Positions 46,075-56,318 of a DNA stretch of 64,000 nt are shown one piece after another. The stretch is taken from contig OX359250.1 in assembly GCA_947179485.1 (NCBI GenBank), forward strand, positions 46,163,450 through 46,227,449. The letters run 5' to 3'. Below the pieces are notes generated by a model. The model searched no databases and was not told the DNA's origin. It saw only the letters and a list, made by a program, of their open reading frames with translations. Source of the stretch: Allacma fusca. Taxonomy: Eukaryota; Arthropoda; Collembola; Symphypleona; Sminthuridae. The position numbers and the translations under genes were made by a program. Every line of letters begins with the position of its first letter. Positions within the stretch are counted from its first letter, which is position 1.

Positions 46075-46530
46075 GGGAGCATTCAACAATTATGTCATCA
46101 AATTTTGCCTAATTTAGGCCCCGTACCCCCCCCTTAAATCACTACACGTGATTATCGAGCGAGCCCCCCACCCCTATAATGACATCATTCACTGATATCC
46201 TTGGTTGCACGTATTGACCGCTAAAATTGAAATTGAGACTGCACTAACGGCTGCTCTAAAGATATTTATAACTTCTAACTTCAAAATTATGACTAAAAAG
46301 CAGTAAAAAATAACTACGTAAATTCCCTAAACCTACGGCAAAGAGAACTTCGAAAAATACATTTCGCGCGTATGACATTACTATTTTACTCAATGTTATT
46401 TATGAATTAAGCAGCGTCAATATGTGACGTCATTATCCGCTGGACCCCTCTACCCTCTACGTCATTGTTTGTCAACATTTTTTGGGGTCCCACCCCCCTT
46501 TTCGTGGTGACGTAATATTTGAATGCTCCC
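46075..46530. mobile_element. 456-bp MITE, TIR GGGAGCATTCAA, TSD TCA
   Basis: GGGAGCATTCAA at the left and TTGAATGCTCCC at the right are inverse complements, extended loosely by TTATGTCA/TGACGTAA. TCA flanks both sides (46072-46074, 46531-46533). The interior has C-rich blocks (CCCCCC) like those in the MITE at 12735. Confidence 0.7.
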
Positions 46531-46870
46531 TCACCACAGTATAAATTTTCGTACTATATAATACAAGCATGATACTAATGAAAAGTTTCTTATTTTGTAA
46601 CTCAGTGGAATTGGTCATTTAGTTTACACCTTACCTGTGAGCATTTTGTAATAAACATCCGAATGTTTTAGGGCTCCTCACAATTTCAAGTATAGTAATT
46701 GCAACTATCAATTTCAAATACAATTTCAATTCAATTTTAATTGATGATAATCTGCAACTTGTAAATTGAAATCAATTTCAAATAAAATTGGCTTTTTAGT
46801 TATTGATTCAATTTCAATTACAAATCAACTATCAATTTAGTCATTATATTTGGGAACTTCCACAATATAT

Positions 46871-47429
46871 CAGAGATGCGCAGCCTTCGAAGGCTAGCCT
46901 TCCAAGAAGGCTTCCTTGAAGGCGGAAAGGTAACTTTCTTAACGTTGCAGAAGGAATGGAAGGATGGGGATACTTTTTTTTGAAGGCTGAAGGAAGCCTT
47001 CACAAAAACTAGTAGCGAAGGATTGTGAAGGAAGGGTTCCTAAATATTAGCCCTCTAAGGCCGTGAAGTCTTCCATGTACACGAAATATCTATAACGTAA
47101 AACCATAGCATCTGCAACGGCATTTTGCTGCTAGCGCAACAATACAGCCAATTCATGAACTCACAACCGACAATGTGTACCCGCTCTCCTCACGGCACTG
47201 AATCCTGCTCGTGCAAAACTTTTTTAAGCGGGTTGTTTTTTAAAATTGAAGGAAGGCTAATTTTAGGAGAAGGCTGTAGGCAAAAATGAGTGTATGTATT
47301 TTGAAAGGAAGGGTGAAGGAAGGCAGATTTTTTAGAGGGCTTCATTCTACGACATGTTGAAGGGAAAATTTTTACTGAATTTTTGCCTTCGAAGGCTTGA
47401 AGGAAGGTTATTTCCTTTGCGCATCTCTG
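46871..47429. mobile_element. Nested hAT-like MITE, TSD CAATATAT
   Basis: Starts CAGAGATGCGC and ends GCGCATCTCTG, flanked by CAATATAT at 46863-46870 and 47430-47437. Subterminal arrays of GAAGGCTTGAAGGAAGG fill both sides. The minus-strand frames inside translate these arrays. Confidence 0.9.
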
Positions 47430-47442
47430 CAATATATATATA

Positions 47443-47942
47443 TAGTGCTCGGACCAATTCAGTTCTGAACTGAAAATTTCAGTTCAGTTCAATTCAGTTC
47501 AATTCAATTCACTACTTTTTCGATTCAATTCAAGATGAAATTGAACCGATTGATTCAGTTCATAACTTGAATTGAACTGAATCGTTTTCCTTGAATTGCA
47601 ATTCAAACAATTCATTCTGCCCCAAACATTTCAATAAAAAAATCCACCGTTTACAAACTCTCCAGATCCTTTAAGTGGCGATTGGTACTCTTAATTTAGC
47701 TTTCTTTTGTTATGGGCTTGGAAAACATTGCCGCCATTTCTAGAAAGCGTATTTGTAAGTATATCTGTAGAAACCGCTGGTTTTCGATTCAGTTCAGTTC
47801 AATTCAGTTCAAAATTTTGAACTGAACTGAATTGAATTGGTTTTTACTGAACTGAATTGAAAATCTAGTTTCAATTCAGTTCAGCATGTGAATTGAACTG
47901 AACTGGAAAAGGCTGAACTGAACTGAACTGTTCCGACCACTA
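47443..47942. mobile_element. Nested element with TTCAGTTCAATTC arrays
   Basis: TAGTGCTCGGACC at the left and GGTCGG-type inverse complement (TCCGACCACTA) at the right are imperfect inverted termini. Arrays of TTCAGTTCAATTC follow both. The target duplication is not clear, because the left flank is an AT repeat. Confidence 0.55.
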
Positions 47943-48330
47943 AAGGTGAATGAGTTTAGTTTAATTTCATAGCAAACAAATTGATCAGACGTAGCCAACA
48001 CTATTTTAGTCGAATTTATTTTCATAACCAGTTTTTCTTTTGGTACACACGGGTAAGAATTTAAAAAAAACAATTTCAATTCAATTTCAATTCAATTTAG
48101 TCCCAATTACAAGTCAATTTCAACTTGCTCAAGCTTTGAAAGTTGTAATTGACAATTCAACTATTGATGCTGCCACTTGATTAATACAAATTGATTATTT
48201 TTCAAGTATTTGATTGACAAATAATCAACTACAAATTACCACTATAAATTGAATTGAAAATTCAATTTCAATTACAATTTCAATTTCAACTAGCTCAATA
48301 AATTGAGTTGTGAGGAGCCCTAGAATGTTT

Positions 48331-48855
48331 GATAAACTTTTCTAGAACAATCCTATTTGTGGTCCATTTCACTGAAACTGAGCATTGTACTTACAACTGA
48401 CTAACAAAGAACTTTAAATTCTTTCTCAGCAGCATTTCTGAGCCTGTACAAACGAAAAAGCATCTTGACAAAGTTCTTGGAATCTGTATAAATTTCGACT
48501 TCACAGCTACATTAATTAAAGCAGAACCGGGAAAATGGCAAACAATAACACCATAAATATGATGTAAAATTTTAATTAACAGAGTGATAACTGATAACAG
48601 ATTCCACCCTTACATTGCAAATGAAACTTAAAATCAATTTAATTTAACTATTTTTGAAAAGTTTTGTTCCTGACCGTATAAAATTAACATTTTTTTTCAG
48701 AGAAAACAACGATGACCTGGAATACAACACGAGCATCGAGACTGGTCAAAATGTAGTGGTATATGTACTATCTGTCTGTATTATATGTCAACTTATTATG
48801 AAACTTATTTGAATTGAATGTGGTATCTTAAAAGGAGGGAAAAAGTCCCTTACCG
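48331..48855. other. Flank of the NB-ARC frame, possible upstream exon
   Basis: A pyrimidine tract ending TTTTTTTTCAG at about 48,700 is followed by a short open frame to about 48,760. It could be an upstream exon of the NB-ARC pseudogene. No domain is visible. Confidence 0.3.
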
Positions 48856-49663
48856 TTGTCGACCGGGACCTCATCTGGAATCACTTTCCAAGGCAACATT
48901 CGCGATGTCATAACTCCAATGGTTTTTCATGGTGGCACTCCAAACGTTACTAATACCTATGCATCAACACCCGCCCCACCTCCAGATCGCATTGAATTCA
49001 AGGTTCAAGAAAATATTCGTTCGTTTTTTGGAAGAGAAGAGTATATCAAGGATATGCATGACTACATTTGCAACACACCAGCGGAAACCCCCTCAAAAGT
49101 ACTATCCAAAGCAATTGTAATGTCCGGTCCAGGAGGTGTCGGAAAAACTCAAGTGGTCCGAAAATACATTCAAAGGTACAAGGAATCCTACAATCATGTG
49201 TTATGGATCAACGCTGGAAGCTACATTACAGCAACAAGCAACTTTCTACAGTTAGCTTGAGCATTACATATAGATATAAACCAAGATGGAAAACCAAAAT
49301 CAGAGGAGGATATTCTGGAAGACGTGTATGATTTTGTGTGCCGAAAATTTCCATTAGTTATTTTTGATAACGTGGAATCATACAAGAGTGATGATGGTAA
49401 AGATGGCCTCTTTCGGCTGCTTCCAAAAGTTTTCCAAACTACCTGGATAGTTCCAGCGATAGTTGTTACCACAAGAATTAGGAATTTGGAGGAAGAATGG
49501 AATAATTTTAAATTTAAAGAACTAATCGTCTTTAATTTGAGTGAAAGCTTGTCATTCCTTAATAAAGAGTTAGGATGTTCTGAAGATACTCCCACCCGTA
49601 AGGAGGTGGCAACAATCTGCCAAGGCTTGCCTGTAGCGTTGCAGCAAGTAGTGATTACAGGAG
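48856..49663 (+). pseudogene. NB-ARC (STAND) NTPase fragment, broken
   Basis: The frame has FFGREEYIKDMHDYI, P-loop GPGGVGKT (residues 91-98), LWINA, a stop (TGA at 49258-49260), and then in a second frame segment FPLVIFDNVE (Walker B), IVVTTRIRNLEEEW (sensor) and GLPVALQQ (GLPL-like). This is the nucleotide-binding domain of NLR-like immune or signalling ATPases. The first part has no ATG, so an upstream exon is missing. The frame ends where a Helitron 3' end (49665) was inserted. No TPR or LRR repeats follow. Inactive. Confidence 0.75.
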
Positions 49664-49664
49664 A

Positions 49665-49710
49665 CTAGTAAAAGCCCTGTGCTCAGCACAGGGGCAATTA
49701 CTTGAGAATT
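49665..49710 (-). mobile_element. Helitron 3' end, copy 1
   Basis: Read on the minus strand the end is a hairpin CCCTGTGC-TGA-GCACAGGG, then 8 nt, CTAG and a flanking T. That is the typical Helitron 3' terminus (hairpin, CTRR, T). It interrupts the NB-ARC frame. The 5' end lies to the right but was not found. The hAT-like element at 49952 lies inside or beside it. Confidence 0.65.
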
Positions 49711-49951
49711 GTGAAAATATACACAAAACCGTAAATTGTTATAGATCCCGTATACATGGCATGTCGAGAAGGCGTAATATTAATAGCCAGCTTCGCTGGG
49801 CAAAGTAATCCCATATAAGACATGAACTATTAATTGTAAGATTAACAATTCGTTTCAAATAGCTAGTTGGCAATTCATCATCAAAAAATTATGGTACAAC
49901 GCTCCAGCCCACTAAAGTTCTCTCCCAAACGCAATATTAGACACTGGATGC

Positions 49952-50661
49952 CAGTGCTGGGCGTTTGTATCTCAGCTAATCTATTCTCCTCTATCCTTAA
50001 ATTGCGAGCATTCTATTAATTCTATTCTACTTTCCAGAATTTCTCGTTTCCCTCTATTCTACTTCTACGCCTTTAATAATACTTTCTATTCTACTTCTAC
50101 ATTTCCTACCGTAGTAATAACTATTCTACTTCTATTCTATCCAGTTCGAATGAAACAATAATGCTACCTATCGCTACTTCTACTAAGTACAACGTAATGC
50201 TTAATTCCCGGATTCTAAAACGTAAATGAAGTACAAATCAAAGCTTTTCGTTCGTTTGGACTGTACACGGTAGTAAAGTGTATTATATTTCATTACCTTA
50301 GTTCTTCTTGCATTCAATGCTTTCAACATTGTTACCTGTATTATAATGATTTTAATGATACGTTATAGTATGCATGCATGAATTTATATGTATATGCTAT
50401 GCTACTTCTCCTTCTAAAATCGGCTCTTGTATTGCCCGTCTATTCTATTTCTAATTCTACCACAGTATGCCGGCTTGACAGCTAAATACTGCTACTCTAA
50501 TTGCTTAATTCAAAATTCGACTTCTATTTACTTCTACTTCTACTCGATGGATAGGATCGTTACCTCTATTCTATTTCTACTCTATTTGGCTCATTTATTT
50601 TGACTTCTACTCTATTTTTTCCTCTACTTCTATTGCCGGTAGAGTAGAAGGCCCAGCACTG
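49952..50661. mobile_element. hAT-like MITE, TSD CTGGATGC
   Basis: Starts CAGTGCTGGGC and ends GCCCAGCACTG. CTGGATGC is duplicated at 49944-49951 and 50662-50669. TCTATTCTACTTCTAC arrays fill both subterminal parts. Confidence 0.9.
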
Positions 50662-51014
50662 CTGGATGCACTGATAATTTAAAATAGGAATTCATATTTA
50701 GCGCAACACTTTTCGATTGCTATTGTTACTAAAGTCCATGGTTCCTACAAATCAATCCTTAATTCCTAATGATATTTTTAGGGGATGTAAAGGATTGTAA
50801 TTAAAAAATAGTGAGCAAATAACTTCAGCAATACAAATTCTGAGAATTTATCTGACATTATATATAAAAACTGTTACAATAAGTACTTTCAATTCCATTT
50901 GCTTTTTCCTAATAAGAATCTCACACTTATGTGTACAAAGTTCAGTCATTTAAATTCTCTCCTCAAGTCCGTCAGTGCTGTAGTTTTATCATAATTAATT
51001 AATTAATTAATTAG

Positions 51015-51069
51015 TAGACATAAATCATCAAAGGATTAAATTATTTAATCCTTTGATGATTTATGTCTA
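51015..51069. repeat. Perfect 27-bp palindrome arms with one-base centre
   Basis: TAGACATAAATCATCAAAGGATTAAAT (51015-51041) is followed by one T and its exact inverse complement (51043-51069). Outside, ATCATAATTAATT and AATTATGAT extend the symmetry imperfectly. Could form a strong hairpin. Confidence 0.85.
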
Positions 51070-51180
51070 ATGTTTATAATAATTATGATTAGCGCTTTTA
51101 ACTGTTAATCAAAAATTGCGTAATATTGCGAACGGTAAAGAATGCAGGGGAGTGGTAATTTAAAGCTTTCTCATTGCTGC

Positions 51181-51692
51181 GCTCATTCCACTATATAGCA
51201 AGCCGCTCTATGTAGTAAACGACTCTACTCTATATCGAAGTAATGTTAGTCAAACTCCCAGTTCGTCAGTCCCACTCCCGATCAGTCCCAGAAGCGCTGT
51301 GATACACTCACTCCACTCACTCCTATGCTATCTACAGTGTAAGTCCAACTCAGTCTCAGTCCCAATGAAACTCTTTGGTCAAACTCCCACTCAGTCCCCA
51401 AGGATACAAAATGGCGCTAATTTTCATCCTTGGGCATTAATATATGGCGCGAAAATTTTAAAATTGCCTAATATTGTACGCGCATCAGTCCCGCTCAGTC
51501 CATGCACTTATATCAGGTCAATCCGTCAGTCCCACTCAGTTCTCCTACTCTCCTCTGCGATAGAGTTTCAGCTCGCTGCTCGCGTTGCTTCTCGGCTTCA
51601 TTGCTGCATTTACTACCGGCTTTCTTGGCTATATAGTGAAATAGTATACTACATGGCACATGGCGGCTTGCTATATATATAGTGAAATGAGC
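51181..51692. mobile_element. Possible element with inverted GCTCATT...AGCAAGCCGC ends
   Basis: GCTCATTCCACTATATAGCAAGCCGC at 51181 has an inverse counterpart GCGGCTTGCTATATATATAGTGAAATGAGC at 51663-51692. CAGTCCCACTCAGTC repeats fill much of the interior (51240-51550). Target duplication not found. Confidence 0.4.
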
Positions 51693-52059
51693 ACGAATAA
51701 ATCCCAGTTGTGGAGACCTTTTGTATGGCTAAATCTTGCGCTCTTACTTTAACAGTAGAGCGCGAAATTTTAATAGCCACATACAGAAAGTGGCGGTTAT
51801 AATATAGAGACTAGTAGAAAGCCCTGCTCAGCAGGGAGAATTGCTCAAGTGAAATGCCACATTCAAACTACAAAACGAACGTTTTTGAATATTGTGTGCT
51901 GCTTGATGAATTTTATTTACACATAAGAAAATAAAGCCTGCAAAATATCATGGTTGAGCGCACTTGGGAACTTCCCACCAAGGCCCTGCCCATGCCCCAT
52001 GTTTGATCCGTAGATCGCGGGTGGGAGTTAGTCCCGCATTCATTTATAAATGTGTTAAG

Positions 52060-54300
52060 TTATCGATTAAAAACTTCCTTAAATACAACGTTTGTTGTAA
52101 ATGTTTCATTTCTGCCAACAATTATCTTTCCTTGATGCTCAGTATCAGCTATTTTTATTTTAACTTTTCTTCCTGATGTTGCTCTTGAAAATGCAACATA
52201 TAATTGACCGTGTGTAAAAACGGGAGACGGCAAATATATTCCCAAACGATCAAAAGTTTGTCCCTGACTTTTATTAATAGTCATTACAAAACTGACTCTT
52301 ACAGGAAACTGTCGTCTTTTGAGTGTCAATGGAATGTCCGGGTCGGACGGAATCAAATCTATTCGAGGTATGAATACTATATCGCCTTGAGCACTTCCTG
52401 TCAGAATTTGTGCATGAATGACATTATTGGCCAAGTTCTTAACTATTAGTCTTGTACCGTTACATAACCCTTTCCTCGTATTTAAATTTCTTAAAAGCAT
52501 GATAATTGCTCCAACTTTTAAAGTAAGTTTATGTGGAGGCATTCCTGTCGGTGTAAGGGAATGCAGAAACTCCTGGGGAAAGTTCAATTGTTCTTGTACA
52601 TCATCTGACACCAAGCTGTCAATACTATAGTATGTTTTTGGATCACCATGTAATCTACCTAACACATCTTCATTAAGCCTTATGGTATCATCATTCTTAG
52701 AACATAGAATTGCTCTTTTGGTGAATTCAGCTGCATCCAAGGCACTAAAACTTGCACCGAATATCTCTTCTACCAATGATCCTACGCAAATAAAATCGTG
52801 AGGTATTTCAACTTTATCATCGGGTAGACCGGAAGAATTTAAAATCTCGCCATTGCCCAGCTTCAAAAGCCAGTTTGAAAAGACTATCTGATCGGGTTCA
52901 GTCCTCATATTTTGTGTGAGCTTTATTTGTTTGAATAATGGCCACATGCGGCTATTTATTAAACATGATTCTATTATAGAAACTCTATTTCCATGTTTAA
53001 AGACATTTAAACATTGGCTCCAGTCACCCCCTAAAAGAATGACTTTACCACCAAAAGGGTTATCTGACTGCATCAGTTCTTTAAGATACCTATCCATTTC
53101 ATTTAGAATCAGATTAGACAACATGGTAACTTCATCAATCAGAATCAATTTCGCAGCTCTTAAAATCTTAGCATCATAAGATGCGCCCCTGATGTTAGAA
53201 ACTGATGTTTCAACAAACGGGATCGGTAATTTGAACATAGAATGTACAGTCCTACCACCCTTCAATAAATTTGCAGAAATGCCTGTACTTGAACATGGAA
53301 GAGCAATGTCAACCCGGCCTCTCAATGTATTCAAAAGAACGTTGAAAGTGAATGACTTTCCGGACCCGCCTATCCCATCCCAATAAAAACATCTATGTTG
53401 ATTGCAATCATCGTCAATTGCATACATTACTAAATCAAAAGCATGCTTCTGCATCTGATTTAATTTTGCATAATCTGTCTCCCCTTGTTGTCGTTCAAAT
53501 TCACAATCAAAATCAAGTAGACTCTGTTCTAATCTGAAAGGTCTAGGCAATGAGTAGTGCTCATTATTTTTTCCATGAAGGAGAAGTACCTGGTCTATAT
53601 CTGCCAAGGCGGCATTTTCTGACTTGGGAACGTCTAATGTTCTGACAAAGTCCTCCGTCAATGCCAGTTTAAACCCTTCCCAAAGTTGCAAAGCGTTTCC
53701 ATGGTTTCCAAATATACAAATATACGCGAATAGTTGTCGCAATGAGGAAGGCATTGCATAAACTGTTGCATCTTGTAGAGCTTTCTCCCACTCGCTGTCA
53801 TCCGCTAACAATCCCAGTATTTTTGCTATTTCTTTAAATAAGCTGTAGGTCACACCATTTACAGTTCGCAAGTTTTCATAACTTGTAGCTCCACGAATAT
53901 TTAGCAACAACGTTATAAGAAAATATCTCTCCTGGTCCGAAGGACTTACTGAGTACATTCTTGCTATCACTCCATCATAATTCTGTTGCCGAAGTTCCCA
54001 TTTCTTATTTTTGGAAAAAACAAAATTATTTAGTATTTCAGGGTACAAAAATTGTCTTGCATGTAGACACCTTTCATTTAAATGAAAGTAATCTGTTAAA
54101 GTAGTTTCAGTCTTTCTTTGCAAAGCGTTTTCTTCTTCCCCATCTTTAAAGTACACATTGTGAAAATTCTCCAAATGCACCTGTAGTCTGATTATAGCAT
54201 GGGATTTGTCATGCATCTTAAATCCAAACAATCTCCACAATGCTTCTGGTGCACAAACATATCTTGAATCCAAAAATGATTTAATTTCATCATGATTTAA
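52060..54300 (-). CDS. Helitron Pif1-like helicase domain
   Basis: Frame of about 740 residues. After a SRYVCAPEALWRLFGF block (typical of the Helitron inter-domain) come WDGIGGSGKSFTFN (Walker A), LILIDEVTMLSN (Walker B), ILLGGDWSQ, QNMR, and TINKSQGQTFDRLGIYL...YVAFSRA. All main SF1B motifs can be read, so the helicase domain itself is intact. It would unwind DNA during rolling-circle transposition. The first residues of the frame start just after the deletion junction. Confidence 0.85.
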   Translation of the reverse strand, partial: LNHDEIKSFLDSRYVCAPEALWRLFGFKMHDKSHAIIRLQVHLENFHNVYFKDGEEENALQRKTETTLTDYFHLNERCLHARQFLYPEILNNFVFSKNKKWELRQQNYDGVIARMYSVSPSDQERYFLITLLLNIRGATSYENLRTVNGVTYSLFKEIAKILGLLADDSEWEKALQDATVYAMPSSLRQLFAYICIFGNHGNALQLWEGFKLALTEDFVRTLDVPKSENAALADIDQVLLLHGKNNEHYSLPRPFRLEQSLLDFDCEFERQQGETDYAKLNQMQKHAFDLVMYAIDDDCNQHRCFYWDGIGGSGKSFTFNVLLNTLRGRVDIALPCSSTGISANLLKGGRTVHSMFKLPIPFVETSVSNIRGASYDAKILRAAKLILIDEVTMLSNLILNEMDRYLKELMQSDNPFGGKVILLGGDWSQCLNVFKHGNRVSIIESCLINSRMWPLFKQIKLTQNMRTEPDQIVFSNWLLKLGNGEILNSSGLPDDKVEIPHDFICVGSLVEEIFGASFSALDAAEFTKRAILCSKNDDTIRLNEDVLGRLHGDPKTYYSIDSLVSDDVQEQLNFPQEFLHSLTPTGMPPHKLTLKVGAIIMLLRNLNTRKGLCNGTRLIVKNLANNVIHAQILTGSAQGDIVFIPRIDLIPSDPDIPLTLKRRQFPVRVSFVMTINKSQGQTFDRLGIYLPSPVFTHGQLYVAFSRATSGRKVKIKIADTEHQGKIIVGRNETFTTNVVFKEVFNR

Positions 54301-54314
54301 ATATTCTTGACCAT

Positions 54315-54764
54315 TTACAGTATCGATAATTTCAATGTTAGCGCATTGATTCTAGGAGTTACGCCCTCTAGCAAGGCTCTATCGTTTTCTTCACGTTCTA
54401 CTTCAAACATCATTTTGTAAGCACGTGCATAATTGTTTACTGTTGACAATAAGTTAGCCAATAATTTCATCAAATCTTGATTGCAGTCCCTGTTAGCGTC
54501 AACGCTCATTAGAGCTCTAAATGCCTCTTCGGGATCCAGTATATAAAGCTGGGCATATTTTGGAGATTCACCTTGCACTGGGTGTAAAGGAGATGCAGAA
54601 TGATAAACTTGTCCATGAATTTTGTAAACATATGGACCACGGCCGTCATTCATCCTTGAGTCTATTTTTGCCCCCATTGATGCTAATGCAAGCGCACTAT
54701 TAAAGCATCGTATGTTTTGAAAGAAGTTTTTTGAATGATCATGAGAATTCGTAAATAAATTCAA
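54315..54764 (-). pseudogene. Helitron N-terminal-like domain, second part
   Basis: FFQNIRCFNSALALASMGA, DGRGPYVYKIHGQVYHSASPLHP and YAQLYILDPEEA are typical of the Helitron_like_N domain. The frame stops at 54315 and joins helicase sequence in another phase near 54,335. The whole Rep (HUH) nuclease normally between the two is missing. Confidence 0.75.
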
Positions 54765-55360
54765 TAATAATTCGGGGGTGCTTTAATCTTCTCTAACATG
54801 ACAGTGCCTTGCTTACAGCAAGCAGTGAATTTTTTTGTTGTGTTTAACTCAAGTGCAAAATACTTTGCACTGCAGAACTCACAACTATTCGCAAGTGTAC
54901 CGCAGCTATGCTCGTCAACTTGATGTTCAACTAAATGTTCAACGGCAACATTATACAACCGGCGATTGTTTTGAATTCTACTTGTAGTAGCGGCTCGTAG
55001 CCTATCACGACGTTCTTCGTGTGTCTCATTGTCCAAAAAAGAATTCTGTCTTTCAGTTCTACGCTCCGTATGTCTCATATCTCTTTCTTCTACAGTTTCT
55101 GTAATTCTCGAAACACGTTTCCTTTCAGCGTCCTTTGTAAGTCGTTCATTTCTCTGCGTTGATGTTTCGTTAGCTCTAGATTTCCGCATTCTGGCAGCAT
55201 TTATTTGCCTCTCAGCCTCTATAATCTTTTGAAATGGCTCATCAACCGTAGGATGTATCGAACTTCCTCGCTGATTTTCATTTCGGTCTATTTCAAAAAT
55301 GATTTCAGGTTCAAAGTCTATTGGTTGGAAACAACTGTTTCCTACTTCTCTTTGAAACAT
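54761..55360 (-). pseudogene. Helitron N-terminal region, first part
   Basis: The frame has a basic, Arg/Glu-rich repeat-like stretch (RxRAxxTxTQRNERLTK...) followed by SCEFCSAKYFALE and CCKQGTV, the typical CxxC...CC zinc pattern of Helitron proteins. It overlaps the next frame by 4 bp in another phase, which indicates a one-base frameshift. Confidence 0.7.
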
Positions 55361-55419
55361 TACTGTTTGCCATGTTATTTATTAAAATAATAAATGTATC
55401 TCCAACTCTACATCTGCTG

Positions 55420-55870
55420 GTTACCCAATATGTCACAACTACTTTCCACCTGTGGTTAAACCAACAGGTTAACTCAACTCGTTTTTAGTTGAACCAATGG
55501 CTTCCAACCACTCTCCACCCTTGGTTAAACCAGTGGGTCTCTCCAACTCTCCGTCTGTTATGTAACCAATAGGTTGCAACTATTTTCCACCTGTGGTTAA
55601 ACCAACAGGTCAACTCTGCTCGCCTTTGGTTGAACCAATGGCTCCCAACCACTCTCCACCCTTGGTAAAACCAATGGGTCTCTCCAACTCTCCGCCTGTT
55701 ATGTAACCAATAGGTCGCAACTACTTTCCACCTGTGGTTAAACCAACAGGTCAACTCTGCTCGCGTTTTGTTGAACCAATGGCTCCCAACCACTCTCCAC
55801 CCTTGGTAAACCCAATGGGCCACTCCAACTCTCTACCTGTGGTAAAGTCAACAGGACAACACAACTCGCC
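55420..55870. repeat. 138-bp higher-order minisatellite of four subunits
   Basis: Subunits of about 35 bp begin AACCAAC/AACCAAT and differ in a fixed order (AACAGGT, ATGGCT, ATGGGT, ATAGGT). The group of four recurs about every 138 bp, a little over three times. The frames on the minus strand here translate the repeat. It lies upstream of the Helitron gene. Confidence 0.85.
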
Positions 55871-56119
55871 TTCAAATGAATCACTGGATATGTGATTAAA
55901 TGCCGTCGCTTGAACTCTGCAACATTAAAGACAAAAATAATTAGCAATAGCCATTACCAGCAATATTCATTCCGAAACTCCGAATACGTACGGTATCCGT
56001 CACAAAATATCAAACTCCGTCAATAGTACACCTGTTTAATAATTATGATTACTACCTTAAAGTTTCAAAGTTACAGCACAATTCGATACTGTGGGGTAAA
56101 CGGAATCTTAAGTAAATAT
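55871..56119. other. Helitron 5' flank without a recognisable gene
   Basis: Mixed sequence between the minisatellite and the inverted terminus copy. The 5' TC end of the minus-strand Helitron was searched for by eye but not fixed. Confidence 0.3.
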
Positions 56120-56318
56120 AATGTGACGGGTCAAACATAGGGCTTGGGCAGGGCCTTGAGGGGAAGTTCCCAAGTGCGCTCAATCATGATATTTTGTTTG
56201 AATTATTCTAATATTTCAAGTCTTAAATCTCATCATAGTAATGCATATTCTAGCGTCTATATATGTAGGATTATCCCAAACCTATAAGTTATTATCCATG
56301 CTGAGCAGGGCTTTCTAC
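56120..56318 (+). mobile_element. Helitron 3' end, copy 3, plus orientation
   Basis: GGTCAAACATAGGGCTTGGGC... (56129-56196) is the near inverse complement of 51950-52015. It ends in a hairpin-like GCTGAGCAGGGCTTTCTAC, where a hAT-like MITE has then inserted. It looks like the 3' end of a related Helitron pointing the other way. Confidence 0.55.

Larger units (their letters stand above)
46669..48322. mobile_element. hAT-like composite element, TSD GAATGTTT
   Basis: Termini TAGGGCTCCTCACAA and TTGTGAGGAGCCCTA are inverse complements. GAATGTTT is duplicated at 46661-46668 and 48323-48330. Both ends have CAATTTCAATT arrays. Two further elements (46871-47429 and about 47443-47942) lie inside. Confidence 0.85.
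51813..56318 (-). mobile_element. Helitron with Pif1 helicase, Rep region deleted
   Basis: At the left the 3' end reads, on the minus strand, hairpin CCCTGC-TGA-GCAGGG, then CTTTCTACTAG and flanking T. Frames 55360-52060 match a Helitron transposase (N-terminal domain, then Pif1 helicase), but the Rep HUH nuclease between them is gone. A second hairpin terminus in the opposite orientation lies at 56297-56318 and shares about 68 bp of inverted similarity. The 5' TC end was not identified, so the right border is a guess. Confidence 0.65.

Noticed and set aside
46669..48322. AT-rich CAATTTCAATT region as simple sequence
   Set aside because: Exact inverted termini and an 8-bp target duplication show it to be a transposable element with nested elements.
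55485..55947. Minus-strand Trp/His-rich frame
   Set aside because: It translates the 138-bp higher-order repeat and has no domain.
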